From assembly GCA_946965045.2 (NCBI GenBank), contig OX337242.1, forward strand, positions 1,178,001 to 1,242,000: DNA of 64,000 nucleotides, in the 5' to 3' direction. This document shows, in pieces, positions 40,637-51,942 of the stretch. The DNA is from Epithemia pelagica (lineage: Eukaryota > Bacillariophyta > Bacillariophyceae > Surirellales > Surirellaceae). A model generated the notes under the pieces. The model was not told where the DNA came from and made no database searches. It saw nothing but the letters and a program-made list of their open reading frames with translations. The translations under genes and the position numbers were made by a program. The first letter of the stretch is position 1; every line of letters begins with the position of its first letter.

Positions 40637-42358
40637 ATGGTGGAGTTGTTGGTCAAATGGGGCAAGGAGTCCTACCAATTCTCGTACGATCCAGCGGGTG
40701 GATACAGCCAGTTGACGTCCACCTTGGAAGAAAAGACCAATGTTCCTGTGGATCGAATGAAACTCATGGCCAAGTCCAAAGGCTTGTGGAAGGGTGTCTT
40801 GAAACCAGATACCGTGGTGGATTGGGACAAGGCGGCAGCCGCCACGAATGGAGCTCCCCTGAATGTCTTGCTCATGGGAAGTGCGGCCAAATTGACGGGT
40901 CCGACCAAAAAGACGGTATTCTTGGAAGATTTGCCCCCCGAAGAAGTGGCCAAAGTAGCGGAACCGGCTGGATTGAACAATTTGGGCAATACTTGTTACT
41001 TGAATTCCGTGGTTCAATGTTTGCGCGCTATTCCGTCCCTCCGCAATGGCATGGCGACAGTGTCTTCGGAATCGGCGCCCAGTGCCAACAGTAACAGCAG
41101 CAATGCCAATCCAGCCCATCGTATCTTGATTCAGGCCCTTCAACGAACCCTCGAACAATTGGATCGTCAAACCGATGCCGTGTCACCCTTTCCCCTCGTG
41201 CAAGCCACCAAATTGTCCTTTCCGCAATTTGCCGGCACCGGTCCTCATGGACAACCCCAGCAACAAGATGCCGAAGAATTTTATTCTGCCATTCTCAATG
41301 TCGTGTCGCAAGAAACAACTGGATCCTCCAAATTGCAAGCGGCCTTGCCGAATACACCGGAACAAGATTTTCTCGGTGCGACCAATGTCGTGGATGCCCT
41401 ATTTGGTTTGAAACTCAAAGAAACCTTGGTGTGTGATGAAGTACCGGATGGAAAAGAACCACCCACGGTTTCCTACGATTTACATCGCAAATTGGTTTGC
41501 AACATTCAGGGAGGGGGAGCAGCCGCCGGATCGACGACCAATGTCACACACATTGCCGAAGGCATTATGCTGGCCTTGCAAGAAGGTCACATTGAAAAGC
41601 ATTCCACTGTTTTGGATCGCAATGCGTCCTGGACGAGAACGCAACGAGTCGCCCGCTTGCCACCCATTGTAACGGTCCAATTTGGACGCTTTTATTGGAA
41701 GGCCACACCCGATTCGGAGGACCATGCTGGAGTCAAGTGCAAAATTATGAAACCTGTCACCTTTCAATCGACTCTGGACATGTACGAATTTTGCACCGAA
41801 GACGTACAAAAAGTCTTGGGCAAGGCGCGTCGAGCCGCCTTGTTGGCCGAAGAAGATCGAGTGACCAAAAAGTTAAAAGGAATGGAAGAGGAAAACAACA
41901 AGGCCACTGCGGAAAAGTCGTCGGAACCCATGGAAACCGAAAAGATTGCCAATGGCAACGTTGAAGGTGACGACGAAGAAGATGCAGCGTTGAAAGCGGC
42001 CTTGGCCATGTCCATGGATACCGACACTCCTACCACGCAAGCAACGACTGCCGTGGAGGAAGCCGATCCTCCGATTGGTCCTGGATTGCCCAAGGACTTT
42101 CAAGGCATTTACGACTTGTTTGCCGTGGTAACTCACAAGGGTAGAGATGCCGATGGAGGTCATTACATGGCCTGGGTCAAGGCCGCACATCAACCGGAAA
42201 AGTTGACCAAGATTGGCGATACCAACCAAGACAATGAAGAATGGTTTGTCTACGACGACGATGAGGTATCACCCTGCAAAACAGAAGATATTCTCAAGCT
42301 CAAGGGAGGGGGTGATTGGCACATGTCCTATCTAAACTTTTACCGCGCCAAGAAGTAA
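40637..42358 (+). CDS. UBP6: Proteasome-associated ubiquitin C-terminal hydrolase (UBP6/USP14)
   Basis: 573 aa from ATG 40637, where the ubiquitin-like domain begins (MVELLVKWGKESY, residues about 1-75). USP14/UBP6 binds the 26S proteasome through this domain and trims ubiquitin chains from substrates. The USP catalytic domain follows: Cys box GLNNLGNTCYLNSVVQCL with the nucleophile at about residue 120; QQDAEEF; and His box HKGRDADGGHYMAWVK with His at about 509, followed by WFVYDDDEVSP. It is longer than animal USP14 (494 aa), mainly from a charged insertion at about 400-465. That insertion includes DEEDAALKAALAMSMDTD, which looks like a ubiquitin-interacting motif. Single exon. Strong identification. 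Confidence 0.92.
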   Translation: MVELLVKWGKESYQFSYDPAGGYSQLTSTLEEKTNVPVDRMKLMAKSKGLWKGVLKPDTVVDWDKAAAATNGAPLNVLLMGSAAKLTGPTKKTVFLEDLPPEEVAKVAEPAGLNNLGNTCYLNSVVQCLRAIPSLRNGMATVSSESAPSANSNSSNANPAHRILIQALQRTLEQLDRQTDAVSPFPLVQATKLSFPQFAGTGPHGQPQQQDAEEFYSAILNVVSQETTGSSKLQAALPNTPEQDFLGATNVVDALFGLKLKETLVCDEVPDGKEPPTVSYDLHRKLVCNIQGGGAAAGSTTNVTHIAEGIMLALQEGHIEKHSTVLDRNASWTRTQRVARLPPIVTVQFGRFYWKATPDSEDHAGVKCKIMKPVTFQSTLDMYEFCTEDVQKVLGKARRAALLAEEDRVTKKLKGMEEENNKATAEKSSEPMETEKIANGNVEGDDEEDAALKAALAMSMDTDTPTTQATTAVEEADPPIGPGLPKDFQGIYDLFAVVTHKGRDADGGHYMAWVKAAHQPEKLTKIGDTNQDNEEWFVYDDDEVSPCKTEDILKLKGGGDWHMSYLNFYRAKK

Positions 42359-42553
42359 TGATAAAAGGTACCATTGTAATGGTAACAAACATCTATCGCA
42401 AACTTTTGTACTCCTAGGCCTTCCTCCACTTCACCTCTAGCAAAAGCTACCAGCTCTTGGAACGGGACAGAAGGAGGTAGCTCTGGAGCGCTACGTTGTA
42501 CTCCTACTCCGCTCGTTCAACGGCAAACGAAAAACATAACCAACCAAAGCACC

Positions 42554-42977
42554 ATGAAGAGCAAATTCACCGGAGGAGCACTGTCGTTCAAGGGCGACAA
42601 AACAAAAGCCAAAAAGAAGAAATCCAAATCCAAGCACAAAAGCGACACAACGACGACGGAGCAACAAGTTCCAGCGGACAGCAACAACAAACAAGTGATC
42701 GCCGATGACAAGACGGAAGCCGAACGAAAAGCAATGGCACGAAAAAAGGAGCGAGAGACCAAGGATCTCGAAAAGATGGCCCAGAAATCGCATCGTGCAA
42801 CGATTGAAGAATTCAATGAGAAACTGGGACAACTTACGGAACACAATGATATTCCAAGAGTACGTTGCATCAATCGTATCCGTTCCATCCCTCGGTCGAA
42901 TTTGCCTCATCATACACCACTGCACTTTGTCATTTTTATCGTCAAATCTACAGGTAAGCGCGGCCGGCAATGGTTGA
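42554..42977 (+). CDS. FAM32A: FAM32A-like nuclear protein
   Basis: Two exons: 42554-42859 and 42954-42977; intron 42860-42953 (94 nt, GTACGT donor, CTACAG acceptor); 109 aa. The start GGALSFKG followed by a Lys-rich run, the middle RKKERETKDLEKMAQKSHRA and the end IEEFNEKLGQLTEHNDIPRV match FAM32A, a conserved protein of about 112 aa. FAM32A acts in late spliceosomes near the 3' splice site. Reading through the intron would give an unrelated 84-residue tail, so the spliced form is preferred. It sits 195 nt downstream of UBP6 on the same strand. Confidence 0.85.
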
Positions 42978-43330
42978 TGGAGCAGAAGAGAGAAGACATC
43001 CAGTTTCGTTGGCGGAGGGGAAGCTTCCCTCCGACCCCCGACGTTGGTTACTACCCAGCACCGAACACCCTGGCGTTTGTCTTTCGCTGCAGTAGCTGTA
43101 TCATGAATTTATAGCGTCGCTGATTTTTGTTTCACGGAGCTCGCTGGGTTGTCGTCTTCGTGTTTGGCGAGTTCGCATCGGCCTGGTCTTGAGATTTGCA
43201 AAAAATGAGCGAGGCATCAGAGCCTTAGCAGACTGCAAAAAGAATCAACAAAACACTGGAACTGCCTGATCCGTAGAGGACAATAATCTGTTTCGCGTAG
43301 ACCGTCTCGTGTCAGGTATCATCATCGAGA
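42978..43330. other. Intergenic region
   Basis: 353 nt between FAM32A and the next plus-strand gene. Nothing beyond UTR and promoter sequence is recognised. Confidence 0.4.
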
Positions 43331-45703
43331 ATGGGAAACAGTGTCAGCAGTGCCGAAGATGAGGGGCCCCTTGTTCCCACGCGGGAGGGACCCAAAGATC
43401 TGGCCGAACGAGAAGATGCTTTGAAGCAACAATACTATCACCATTCCGAGTTTCGTTCCACAGCCTACGACAAACAGCATCCAAATAATAATAGTTCATC
43501 CCCCAAAGAACAACAACAGCATTCTCCCAGATCGCGCTCATCACCGGGTAGATCGCCGCGACGATCCGCGCCTTCGTCCCCAAGGCAACCGGAGGAGAGG
43601 TCCACATCAAATGCTTTCCTGAATGATTTAGGTGCCCCTTCCAATCTTTCAGACGCGGATGATCTCACAGCGCTGACGGACTTGACGCTCTGCGCTCCAA
43701 ATACAAGCCCCAAAAGTTACCATGGCTTCCGCTTCAGCCAAGCCAGTAAAGCAGCCGTTGGATATTTCTCCGATGATGAGAGTCGTGTATTTCAACAGAA
43801 CAATCCATCAGCAGACATGAACAGTAGACTGGGTAGTTACTCTTCATCGGCTGATGATGAGATAAGTGCAGACAGATACGATGTGAATGGACCGACGACA
43901 GAGGGAAGGAGCCCTCGTACGAGAGAGTCCGAGTTGAGGGGACAACAAGGAGAGATGCGGTCACAAGGCAGCTTGCTTGACGAGTCCAGTTCATGTGAAA
44001 AAGAAAGTACCAGCGATAGAGGAGAAAGTCCCATTTTAGATAGTCCAGCTCGTCGGCACACGAAGCGCAATAAGGGCGAGTCAAAACAGCAACATCCGGA
44101 TGATCGTCGGGCTGCCAAGAAGAGCGCCTTTCGTCCTTCTGAGTCGCTTCGACGTGCGACAGAAGTTGCCTTGGAGATGCGCATGATGATTGAGCGGAAA
44201 AGAAATCAGGCGGTGGATGGTTCCCAACCCGGAGCCACTGTTACCAAGAACGAAATGGCACTCAAAGATTTCGTCATTGGTATGGACCCTCCACCTCCTC
44301 GGGAGGAAACACTTCCAACTGCGGAGGATGCTTCAGTGGAAGATGCGAGAGATGAAGATACCACTGTTTTGTCAAACCAACGAAGCGAACGCACAAAGTC
44401 ATCTCGCAAGACTGGGAAACTTGGCCTTGGGTTGGTCCGTACTGTTGATACGATGGATATGTCGAATGAAGAATCGTCCCATGGAAAAGACACTTCACTT
44501 TCTGTGATTGCAACAACCGTAGGAGAATCCTATTATCAATCTCCCTTGTCTATTGACGGAACACTGTCTCCCAAAGACATCGGTGAGGATCGCATTGGTC
44601 ACGTTGGAAATATGGCAATCATACAACCCTGCAGTGGCAGTTGTGACCCAGACCCTTGTGGATTCGAGGAAAGTGTCAAAGATTTACTGCTCGGCGGCGA
44701 AGAGATATCGGAAACAGGTATAACACGTGTAAATGACGTCAAGGAGTACATGCAAGAGAATACAGAGATTGTTGAAGAAAATCAAGAAGAAAAGAAGATA
44801 CCAGATGAAGAAGAAAAGATGGTATCAGACCCAGACGGTGACTATTGTGTCACAAAAAATCACGATCAAGAAGTCGAGACCCTGCCGCCAGGCAGTGTAG
44901 CTACGAAGTCGCTGTCCCCTCGTGTATGGACAAGGAGAGAAATTGGTGATCAAACATCACCGAACAACCCAGAATTTCGCTCCGTCATGTCGGATGACGA
45001 GGAAGAATTAGATATGGTGTTCGTACGAAAATATGATGAATTCTTTGATGAGTTTCTTTGGCTTCATCCGGACATAGCAGGAATGAATCCAGAACTATTG
45101 GAGAATCTTCGAGCTGCCAAACTGAAAAAAATGGTTGAATTGTCAATCGAAGCGGAAGCAACCCTTGAGAAAGAGTTGAATGATCTCCAAACGCCCAAGC
45201 AAACAAGCGACTGCCACAGAATGCTTATTGAGGCATCTAGAGAGAAGGCTGCTTACGAAACTGCACTTCAAAAGGAATTGCACACAATTCAACAGGCGAC
45301 ACTTGTAATGGAAGGGCGTCTCATCTGGCAAGCAATTAATATGAGCTACGGCAGCGCGAAAACGCAGCAAACATTGCTTAAAGGTCTCTTCGACAACGAA
45401 GCATATTCAACAGATATGCTTGACCTCCTACCGGATCTACCAGACACCCAAGCAATTCGTGATGCGGTCACTGCTCCCCCCGGCACCGATATCTCTGAAG
45501 ATAAGAAACAAGACCTCCGTCAATTCCAGGTTGACAATGCGTTTCTCAATGCGGAGGTGCAACTCCTTGAAAAGAAAGTGTCTCAACTTGAATCCGTTGC
45601 AAGGAAACATGCTTGGGTGGACTCCGTACTCTTGCGCCTTGATCCGAAACAACTAATAGAGTTGAAGGCGGAGTTCCGAAAGAAGCTTGGCGTTGTGTTC
45701 TGA
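43331..45703 (+). CDS. Putatively N-myristoylated acidic coiled-coil protein
   Basis: 790 aa, single exon from ATG 43331. The N-terminus MGNSVSS fits an N-myristoylation signal (Gly2, Ser6), which suggests membrane attachment. Residues about 20-520 are disordered, rich in S/E/P, with SPRSRSSPGRSPRRSAPSSP and many possible phosphosites. Residues about 560-790 are helical: FDEFLWLHPDIAGMNPELL, then a coiled coil (KLKKMVELSIEAEATLEKEL and following) and a final paired coil AFLNAEVQLLEKKVSQLESV. No enzymatic motif. The likely role is a membrane-linked scaffold; the family is not recognised. Confidence 0.65.
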   Translation: MGNSVSSAEDEGPLVPTREGPKDLAEREDALKQQYYHHSEFRSTAYDKQHPNNNSSSPKEQQQHSPRSRSSPGRSPRRSAPSSPRQPEERSTSNAFLNDLGAPSNLSDADDLTALTDLTLCAPNTSPKSYHGFRFSQASKAAVGYFSDDESRVFQQNNPSADMNSRLGSYSSSADDEISADRYDVNGPTTEGRSPRTRESELRGQQGEMRSQGSLLDESSSCEKESTSDRGESPILDSPARRHTKRNKGESKQQHPDDRRAAKKSAFRPSESLRRATEVALEMRMMIERKRNQAVDGSQPGATVTKNEMALKDFVIGMDPPPPREETLPTAEDASVEDARDEDTTVLSNQRSERTKSSRKTGKLGLGLVRTVDTMDMSNEESSHGKDTSLSVIATTVGESYYQSPLSIDGTLSPKDIGEDRIGHVGNMAIIQPCSGSCDPDPCGFEESVKDLLLGGEEISETGITRVNDVKEYMQENTEIVEENQEEKKIPDEEEKMVSDPDGDYCVTKNHDQEVETLPPGSVATKSLSPRVWTRREIGDQTSPNNPEFRSVMSDDEEELDMVFVRKYDEFFDEFLWLHPDIAGMNPELLENLRAAKLKKMVELSIEAEATLEKELNDLQTPKQTSDCHRMLIEASREKAAYETALQKELHTIQQATLVMEGRLIWQAINMSYGSAKTQQTLLKGLFDNEAYSTDMLDLLPDLPDTQAIRDAVTAPPGTDISEDKKQDLRQFQVDNAFLNAEVQLLEKKVSQLESVARKHAWVDSVLLRLDPKQLIELKAEFRKKLGVVF

Positions 45704-45929
45704 AAACGATGTAAATTGTGTCTTACTACCTACGTACGCGTACATTGCTCCTAATAGAAGTCAGTACATTAACTTTTTCATGTCTTGAAGCCCCCAAACA
45801 TCTCTATGATCGAGGAAATGATAAAGCCGCCAGATGTCGGGAATAAAGGGCAATTTCAACGCTCCAGGAGGGTGAAGCGAAAATAGATCGAGAAGCAACA
45901 AGATAGCAAGAGCCCTGCCGTCTTCTCGC

Positions 45930-48722
45930 TTAGGATGCGTCTCCGTCCTCGTGGTTTTCAGACTGTGCGGACAAGCAAACTTTAATAACCTCCTTCCATG
46001 CTTGACTTCTCCTTTCATCAATTTCTTTTTCCGCCAAAAACCCGGAAGGCTGCCGCTTGTCTTCCATGTCTGCAAGACGAAGGCAACGAATTATATCTAC
46101 GAACCAGTCTCTCGTACTTTGCGAATTTACTTTGTCGGCGGAAACACGGAGCTGCCGTCTAATCTCCTCGAGATCATCCACAACGGGCTGGGCTGTCACG
46201 TGTTCTTGTGGTAAGTAAAGACGAAGCACCATTTTGCCTAGATGCCGTCCCACAGTCATGCTGTCGTCTTCGATGAGACTCAAGACGCGTCGTTTGGCCT
46301 CTTCGACGCCCTCAGACGTATAAGACGCGAGAATCAAACTCGCCGACGACTTCGCCTGAAGTTCTATTCCAAGCTCGTTCATTTTGTCATACCATCCAAG
46401 GGCTTCTGCATATCGGTTCTTTTCTGTGCAAAGCACAATTAAGGTATTATAGCAGTGAGGTCCAGGCTTCACACTTGTTTCTTCCACATCGAGATTGTGT
46501 ATGATATTTTCAGCTCTCCCTAAAGAGGAATCGGATCGGCAAGCGTAAAGGACCGCTGCGAAATCTTCATCACTGAGCACAAGATTCAATGACGTGAGCT
46601 AAACCATGTCAACACACGAAACCTACGTCGCTCAGGATATATTGGCGTACCTTGGATTCAGGTTATTTTCAATCATGAAGTTCAAACATTTGATCGCCGC
46701 ATCTGGATTTCCTTGGTTCGCAAATGTTCTGAGAGTCATTCGTAAGACCATTTGCCGCGTCACAAAAGGAAGCTTGTCGTCATTTTCCAACACATGTTCG
46801 TTTATTTGGAGAATAGATGACGCGTCGCCTTGGTTAGCGCAGAGCTTCATTGCTCGAGAAATGTTTCCGTAGGTAAGGTTTTCGTTCAACTCGTTTGCAG
46901 GGAGTCTGTGACCTCTCGCATCTCTGTTGTGAGTAAAAAGTATGCTTATGATCGATGCTGCGAGATGAGAGTCCGAGAACGCCTCTGCGCAGGTCAAGCC
47001 GACAGCCACAAGAGCATGATCCAGAACCAAATGATGATCCGTTGAAAGAAGGAAATCGAATGTGTCACGAACGAGTTCCAGATAGGCCGAGTGGTTCCGT
47101 GCCCTTCGTTCGGCACAAAGAACCAATTCTCGAAGCACCTCAAACGATGGATGATACACCTTGTTTGCTCTGATGCTATCAAAGATTCTGGTAATGTTAG
47201 AAACACTCAATGTGGCCATACCTCTCGCCTTGTCTTTGTAATGACGCAGTTTCAAGGCAAAGATGACTGTATGATCCAGACCTGGGTTCCAGTGGGATCG
47301 GCTGGTATTAAGGAGCCATTGTACAACGTCAGGAATTTCATCTTGCAGGTCGTTTTTGAAAAGCATCGTAATGTATGAGCAATAAGCCCTCGGGGGAACC
47401 ATCATGCTTGTATTTGAATCTGCGTGTTGCGTCATTGCATGATACAACTTTTTGGAGTGACCAGCATTTGCCTCTCTCTGTGTAGATGAAGAGGTAAACA
47501 CATGGAAGGCTGTTCCAAGTAACCTGGGCGTCCATAGGAGTGAATTCGTGGCCAAGTCTTCTGCAACTTCCAAAGCCAGCTTCTCGGCCTCAAATCTCCA
47601 AGTACAAGCCAGAAGCAAGATTGCGTACGTGGATATATCTGGTGCTTCATCTTTCCGGTTGCCTCCTTTCATTCTGTGAAAGACATGCGACAAAAGGCCG
47701 GATACTTCAGCATCTGGAAGATACGACGATAGAGCCAGATGTGCCAATATATGGTTCAAGTCTTTGGTGACAAGATTATCATTGCCCCGCAAAAGCGACA
47801 GGACATGGGCAAACTCTTCCTCTCGAGCGAGCATTTTATGTTCATCTCGCGTGGAGAACCCCCTTTTGTCAGAACGAGAGTCACCAGAATCCTCCACGTC
47901 TTCTGTTGTCACATCTCCAATAGGTTCTTGGGCATGGTTCCAACGGTAATCGTAGCGATACCATTGATCCTTCCCCAAAGCATGTAGAAGTGCCAAGGCA
48001 GTATCGACTGCCGACAAACTAGGAATCTCGAACGAGTTCACATAATCCTGGCCTGTTTGCACTGGCGTCATGGGCATCGTTGGGAAACTGGTATCCGCAT
48101 CACCGCCATGAGAAACATTTTCCTCAGATCCCTGACCGGCTGAGAGAGTTCCGTCTCGTATCCTTTGAAGGCCAAATACATCATTTGTTGCGGCCATCAC
48201 ATCTTCCTCTTTTCTTAATTCTTTTCTTAATTCCAGAGGAATCATTTCATGATGAATGTGTGAGAGTGTAAATTCATATTGTTCGCGAACTTTTCGATCG
48301 CCCTTTTGCTCCAGGAACTGGACAATCGTCGTCACTTGGTCAAAGATACCCTTTGAGACCTGTGCCAGGAGTTCCTCTTTATGCTCGTTTCTGTCAGTAC
48401 CATTCTCGTGCCGTAAAACTGGATCCGTATCAGACGCCACCAGAGGCGAAGAAAAAGAAGAAGAAGACAGGGGGCGGGTAATGACGTGCTTGGGAAAAAT
48501 ATTCGTTGCATTCAATGCTCTCCGTTCCCAACGAATGGGCTGGTGGAAGGACGAAGAAGAGCAAGAGAGGCTTCTGTTCGAGTCAATAGGCACCGGTAAA
48601 GAAGTGGTAGTCGACCCATAAGACCTTTCATAGTTGAGAATACTTGCAGGTATAGAGAGTGACTTTGCCGACCAACGTCCACGAACCAAACCCTGTTTTC
48701 TTCCCAATATGCGATACAACAT
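45930..48722 (-). CDS. PPR-like organellar protein
   Basis: Two exons: 48722-46651 and 46572-45930; intron 46573-46650 (78 nt, GTACGC donor, GTGCTCAG acceptor); 904 aa. This acceptor was chosen because the nearer TTTAG at about 46603 leads to an immediate stop. The chosen splice joins ENNLNP to SDEDFAAVLYACRSD without breaking a repeat. The N-terminus (MLYRILGRKQGLVRGRWSAK) is basic with no acidic residues, consistent with mitochondrial import. The C-terminal half has paired helices typical of pentatricopeptide repeats: AIKCLNFMIENNLNPS and TLIVLCTEKNRYAEALGWYD followed by KMNELGIEL. PPR proteins bind organellar RNA. Individual repeats are divergent, so RNA target and repeat number are not assigned. 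Confidence 0.7.
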
Positions 48723-50421
48723 GGTCTTGTCGGTTGGAACTTGGATTCTTCTAAAAGAAGAACAAAAGGAAAACTATTGTTCCACTGACCACACCTATTT
48801 ATCACTGACCACATTCTAGAAGGGACGGCGCTATCGATGCTATCTACGGGAATCCTCCATAACGCCGCATGATAGCTTGAGCTTTCCACCATGACAATGT
48901 CGACTTTCGGTGGCTGCAAGGAAGGCTACTTCATGCGGAGTGGAAACCATTCCTAACAGACCCACAAGTTTCTATTCGTAACGACTTGTTAAAGTCGTAC
49001 CCTTTTTGATTTATGAGCCCTCAAGTCCCACCAGGTCTGTCTGTCTTAAAATGGTTCAGTCATTCGAGTTTGGGGTGTGCTGCCCATATTACGCAATGGT
49101 CTCTCAGAAAATCCTAGGTAGTCACTGCTTCGATTGCAACTGTAGCCTTTGGCTCATTCTCGAGATCCCATTGTTCCGGATCACACGAAGAGGAGGGAGG
49201 GGATGTAAACGAGACAGCAAGGACCGAGGTGACCGGCTTTGATGCTATCCACGATTTCTAGCAACGGAACAGGTTAAATGGATTTGTGAATGAAGCAGTT
49301 GCTTTGCTTCGTTTTGGTTTATCTGTGGTCTTTCCACGATAGGGATACATAGGAAATCGTTGGTTCACGATTGATGATGCGTGAGAGAAAACGCCAATGA
49401 GCAATGCCCAACAGAGGCGTCACATACGAGTAGATCCAACCTTTCATTGTAACGAAAGATGATCTTCTTGCGCGTAACAGATCCGCAAGTCCCGCGGCTT
49501 TTATGGCAAATGAGCGAGTCCGTCGTCACGTAGATAGAGAAGTGCGCTCTTTGATGTCGGATGGCACGTGCGAGGTTGTCCAAAGATCGGCCAACGTTTC
49601 CGGTCAGACGCAGCAACGGAGTCGCCCAAATCATTTTTTCCTTACACGTGCACAGTCTTCTGTTACGCATAAATAGATCGTTGTCCGATATTTCATTCCT
49701 AAGTGATCAGTCGTTCAGACGTATACTTACGGATTCGCACATTTATTTGGCAATAGTGATCTGCCGCCAAAGTAGACACACAAAAAAAAGAGTACAAGTA
49801 CAAGGTCATTGATGTACAGCGAATAGAAGGTAGAACTTGGTGTGCCCCACGCGCTTCATCCGCGAATGCATCAATTCTAATGTAGAAAAACCTGGACCCT
49901 GCTACAGAAACATCGATTGGCGTGACCTGCGTGTTACTGAATTTGGCGAACAAAAATGAATAGCCCACATATGGGTCTTATGTAAGTCTTATGGCGCGCC
50001 GTGGTTCGTCCATTTATCTATCTATTGTTTTAGCCAAGATTTGGTTACTTAAGGGTAGCACTGTCACAATTAAAAGAAATGTGCCAAATCCATTGGTCGC
50101 CAAACGCCACCACAAGATCGAGATTGTGAGGAAGGTATGTGAGATCGTTACGTTACAGGATTCCAAATTTTGCGGAAAGGGACTTGGTCGTCAAGAGGAC
50201 TATCAAACCAACGACAAAGACATCGAGTCATACGAACACTATCGTAGCACTCCCATTTGCGGCAATTACAACTGTAGGACTCAAATTTGGAGAAGAACCT
50301 GGCAATACGTTGCGTAGCGCATCAGTCATTCATTTCAAAGCCGTCAAAGTCTTCCTCCCTTAACTCTCCAAAGGACAACCATCGAAACCAGATCCACGCT
50401 CTCATTTCATCCGAAGCTATC
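48723..50421. other. Intergenic region
   Basis: About 1.7 kb. It contains a 108-codon ATG-started ORF at 49991-50317 (MARRGSSIYLSIVLAKIWLL) without recognisable features, and an in-frame extension of the next gene from 50287 that is probably 5' UTR. No tRNA or repeat was identified by eye. Confidence 0.35.
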
Positions 50422-51942
50422 ATGGTACTATCGAAATACACTCCAGCAGAACGCCTCGTGCGCAAGCGCTTGGCAGCTCGGCTTCGCCAACAACGATGCA
50501 GGGCCCGGAAAAAGGCTGCAGCAGCAAAAGAGCTTCAAGATGGGGGGAGAGCTGGAGTAGACCAGTGTTCCCCTCAGATCTCCCTAGAAAAGTTAACCAT
50601 GGGAAAAAACGAACCGAGCGATTCCGAAAGGTTGAACCTCAACGCTGTCCCTCAAGAACGTCCATGCAATTTCCGCAAGGAAGGCAACCACAAGATTATG
50701 GTATTGTCATCCCCTGCACCGGCTCGTCCTGTTGTTCGATATGCTCCCCCGCCACAATCGCAGCATCCACATGTGGTACCGAGACAGCACCAGCCGCCCC
50801 CGCCGTATGTGACGACACAATCGGCTGCTTATACTCGGCCCCCGCCGTCCATGGCACCCACTTCCTCTTCCGTTCAAGACTACCACAGTGCAAGACCATC
50901 CGGAGTTCATGTACGCAGAGTATCTACTTCAAGCTCAAGTCATCTTTCATCTTATGGCATGCATTTCTCAGCCCCGCCTCCTCCACCTCCTCTTACAAAC
51001 CGACCTCCTCCTCCATCACGAATGGCAAGTGGCGCGCCGGTAACATCCTACGAAGGACCCTCAAGGACAATTGTGGTTCCGGCAGGTGCCCATGTTGTTG
51101 TTCATGCTCCACCGCCGCAGTCACAACATCCTCATCACCACCGGTATATGACGGAGCGAAATTCAGGTGTTCATCCGTCTCATTACCATCCACAGCATCC
51201 AGCTTCGACTGGCCCTCCCCCTCCTCCTCACGTGATTCCATCCACTTCTGCTCCTGTTCATCACCATTCGCCCAAAGCTCGTCCCATACAGGGTGGAAGA
51301 CTACAAGATCGTGGACCGTCTTACCAGCCTGTCGTTCATTCACAACAGACGGAGCACTATCATTATCCAGCAGTTGTCTCAAGGACATCGTCCCGGGACG
51401 ATAGCACACACTCGCTGTCCTCCAATTCCGCTTCTTCGCCAAGTTCTTCAAAGCGGGCGCTCGAAGATCAAGAAGATCGGGCGGTGGATCCGACTGCGTA
51501 TTCTTCTCCTGCTGATCAAGAGCGGCCTTTGAAGAGAACCAAGTCAGAGGACGTAACAGAGACCCCCAAGACTTTATTGTGGAACAAGGAAAAGGCAGCC
51601 ATTGCGGCCATGCTAACACTTGGAAATGCTGACACTACGTCGGACAGTTCCCTGAGCGGACAAGATGGTAAACCCAATGACAGTCGTCCCGTGACAAAGG
51701 CTCAAGACGATACTGTGAAAGCCATCGAAGCAAGTGGCCACCATACCATTTCGGCAACGCTCTCTGAGGATTCATCTTCCCCTTCCTCCACGAAACGCAA
51801 TCCCATTATTGGTATCATGGTTCCAGTCCCTTATCGCGACTCTTCCTCTACCGTTCCACCTCCGCATCATGCTTCCGCATTTTACCCTTCGGGTCCATCT
51901 TCCGCTTCGGCCTTTCGAGCCGTTGGAGGTGTCCACGCCTAG
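50422..51942 (+). CDS. Pro/His-rich protein with bZIP-like basic region
   Basis: 506 aa from ATG 50422, just before the conserved-looking segment ERLVRKRLAARLRQQRCRAR. This is dense in Arg/Lys and spaced like a bZIP basic region. No leucine heptad follows; the next residues are a short Ala-rich helix and then disorder. The rest is Pro/His/Gln-rich (PPPPHVIPSTSAPVHHH) with Ser-rich blocks. A later short helix, LLWNKEKAAIAAMLTLGN (about 410-427), may be a second functional motif. A nuclear nucleic-acid-binding regulator is inferred. The open frame continues upstream to 50287 but lacks protein-like sequence. Confidence 0.6.
   Translation: MVLSKYTPAERLVRKRLAARLRQQRCRARKKAAAAKELQDGGRAGVDQCSPQISLEKLTMGKNEPSDSERLNLNAVPQERPCNFRKEGNHKIMVLSSPAPARPVVRYAPPPQSQHPHVVPRQHQPPPPYVTTQSAAYTRPPPSMAPTSSSVQDYHSARPSGVHVRRVSTSSSSHLSSYGMHFSAPPPPPPLTNRPPPPSRMASGAPVTSYEGPSRTIVVPAGAHVVVHAPPPQSQHPHHHRYMTERNSGVHPSHYHPQHPASTGPPPPPHVIPSTSAPVHHHSPKARPIQGGRLQDRGPSYQPVVHSQQTEHYHYPAVVSRTSSRDDSTHSLSSNSASSPSSSKRALEDQEDRAVDPTAYSSPADQERPLKRTKSEDVTETPKTLLWNKEKAAIAAMLTLGNADTTSDSSLSGQDGKPNDSRPVTKAQDDTVKAIEASGHHTISATLSEDSSSPSSTKRNPIIGIMVPVPYRDSSSTVPPPHHASAFYPSGPSSASAFRAVGGVHA

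Noticed and set aside
42860-43114. C-terminal extension of the FAM32A frame
   Set aside because: It is intron read-through; splicing at GTACGT...CTACAG gives the family-typical short end.
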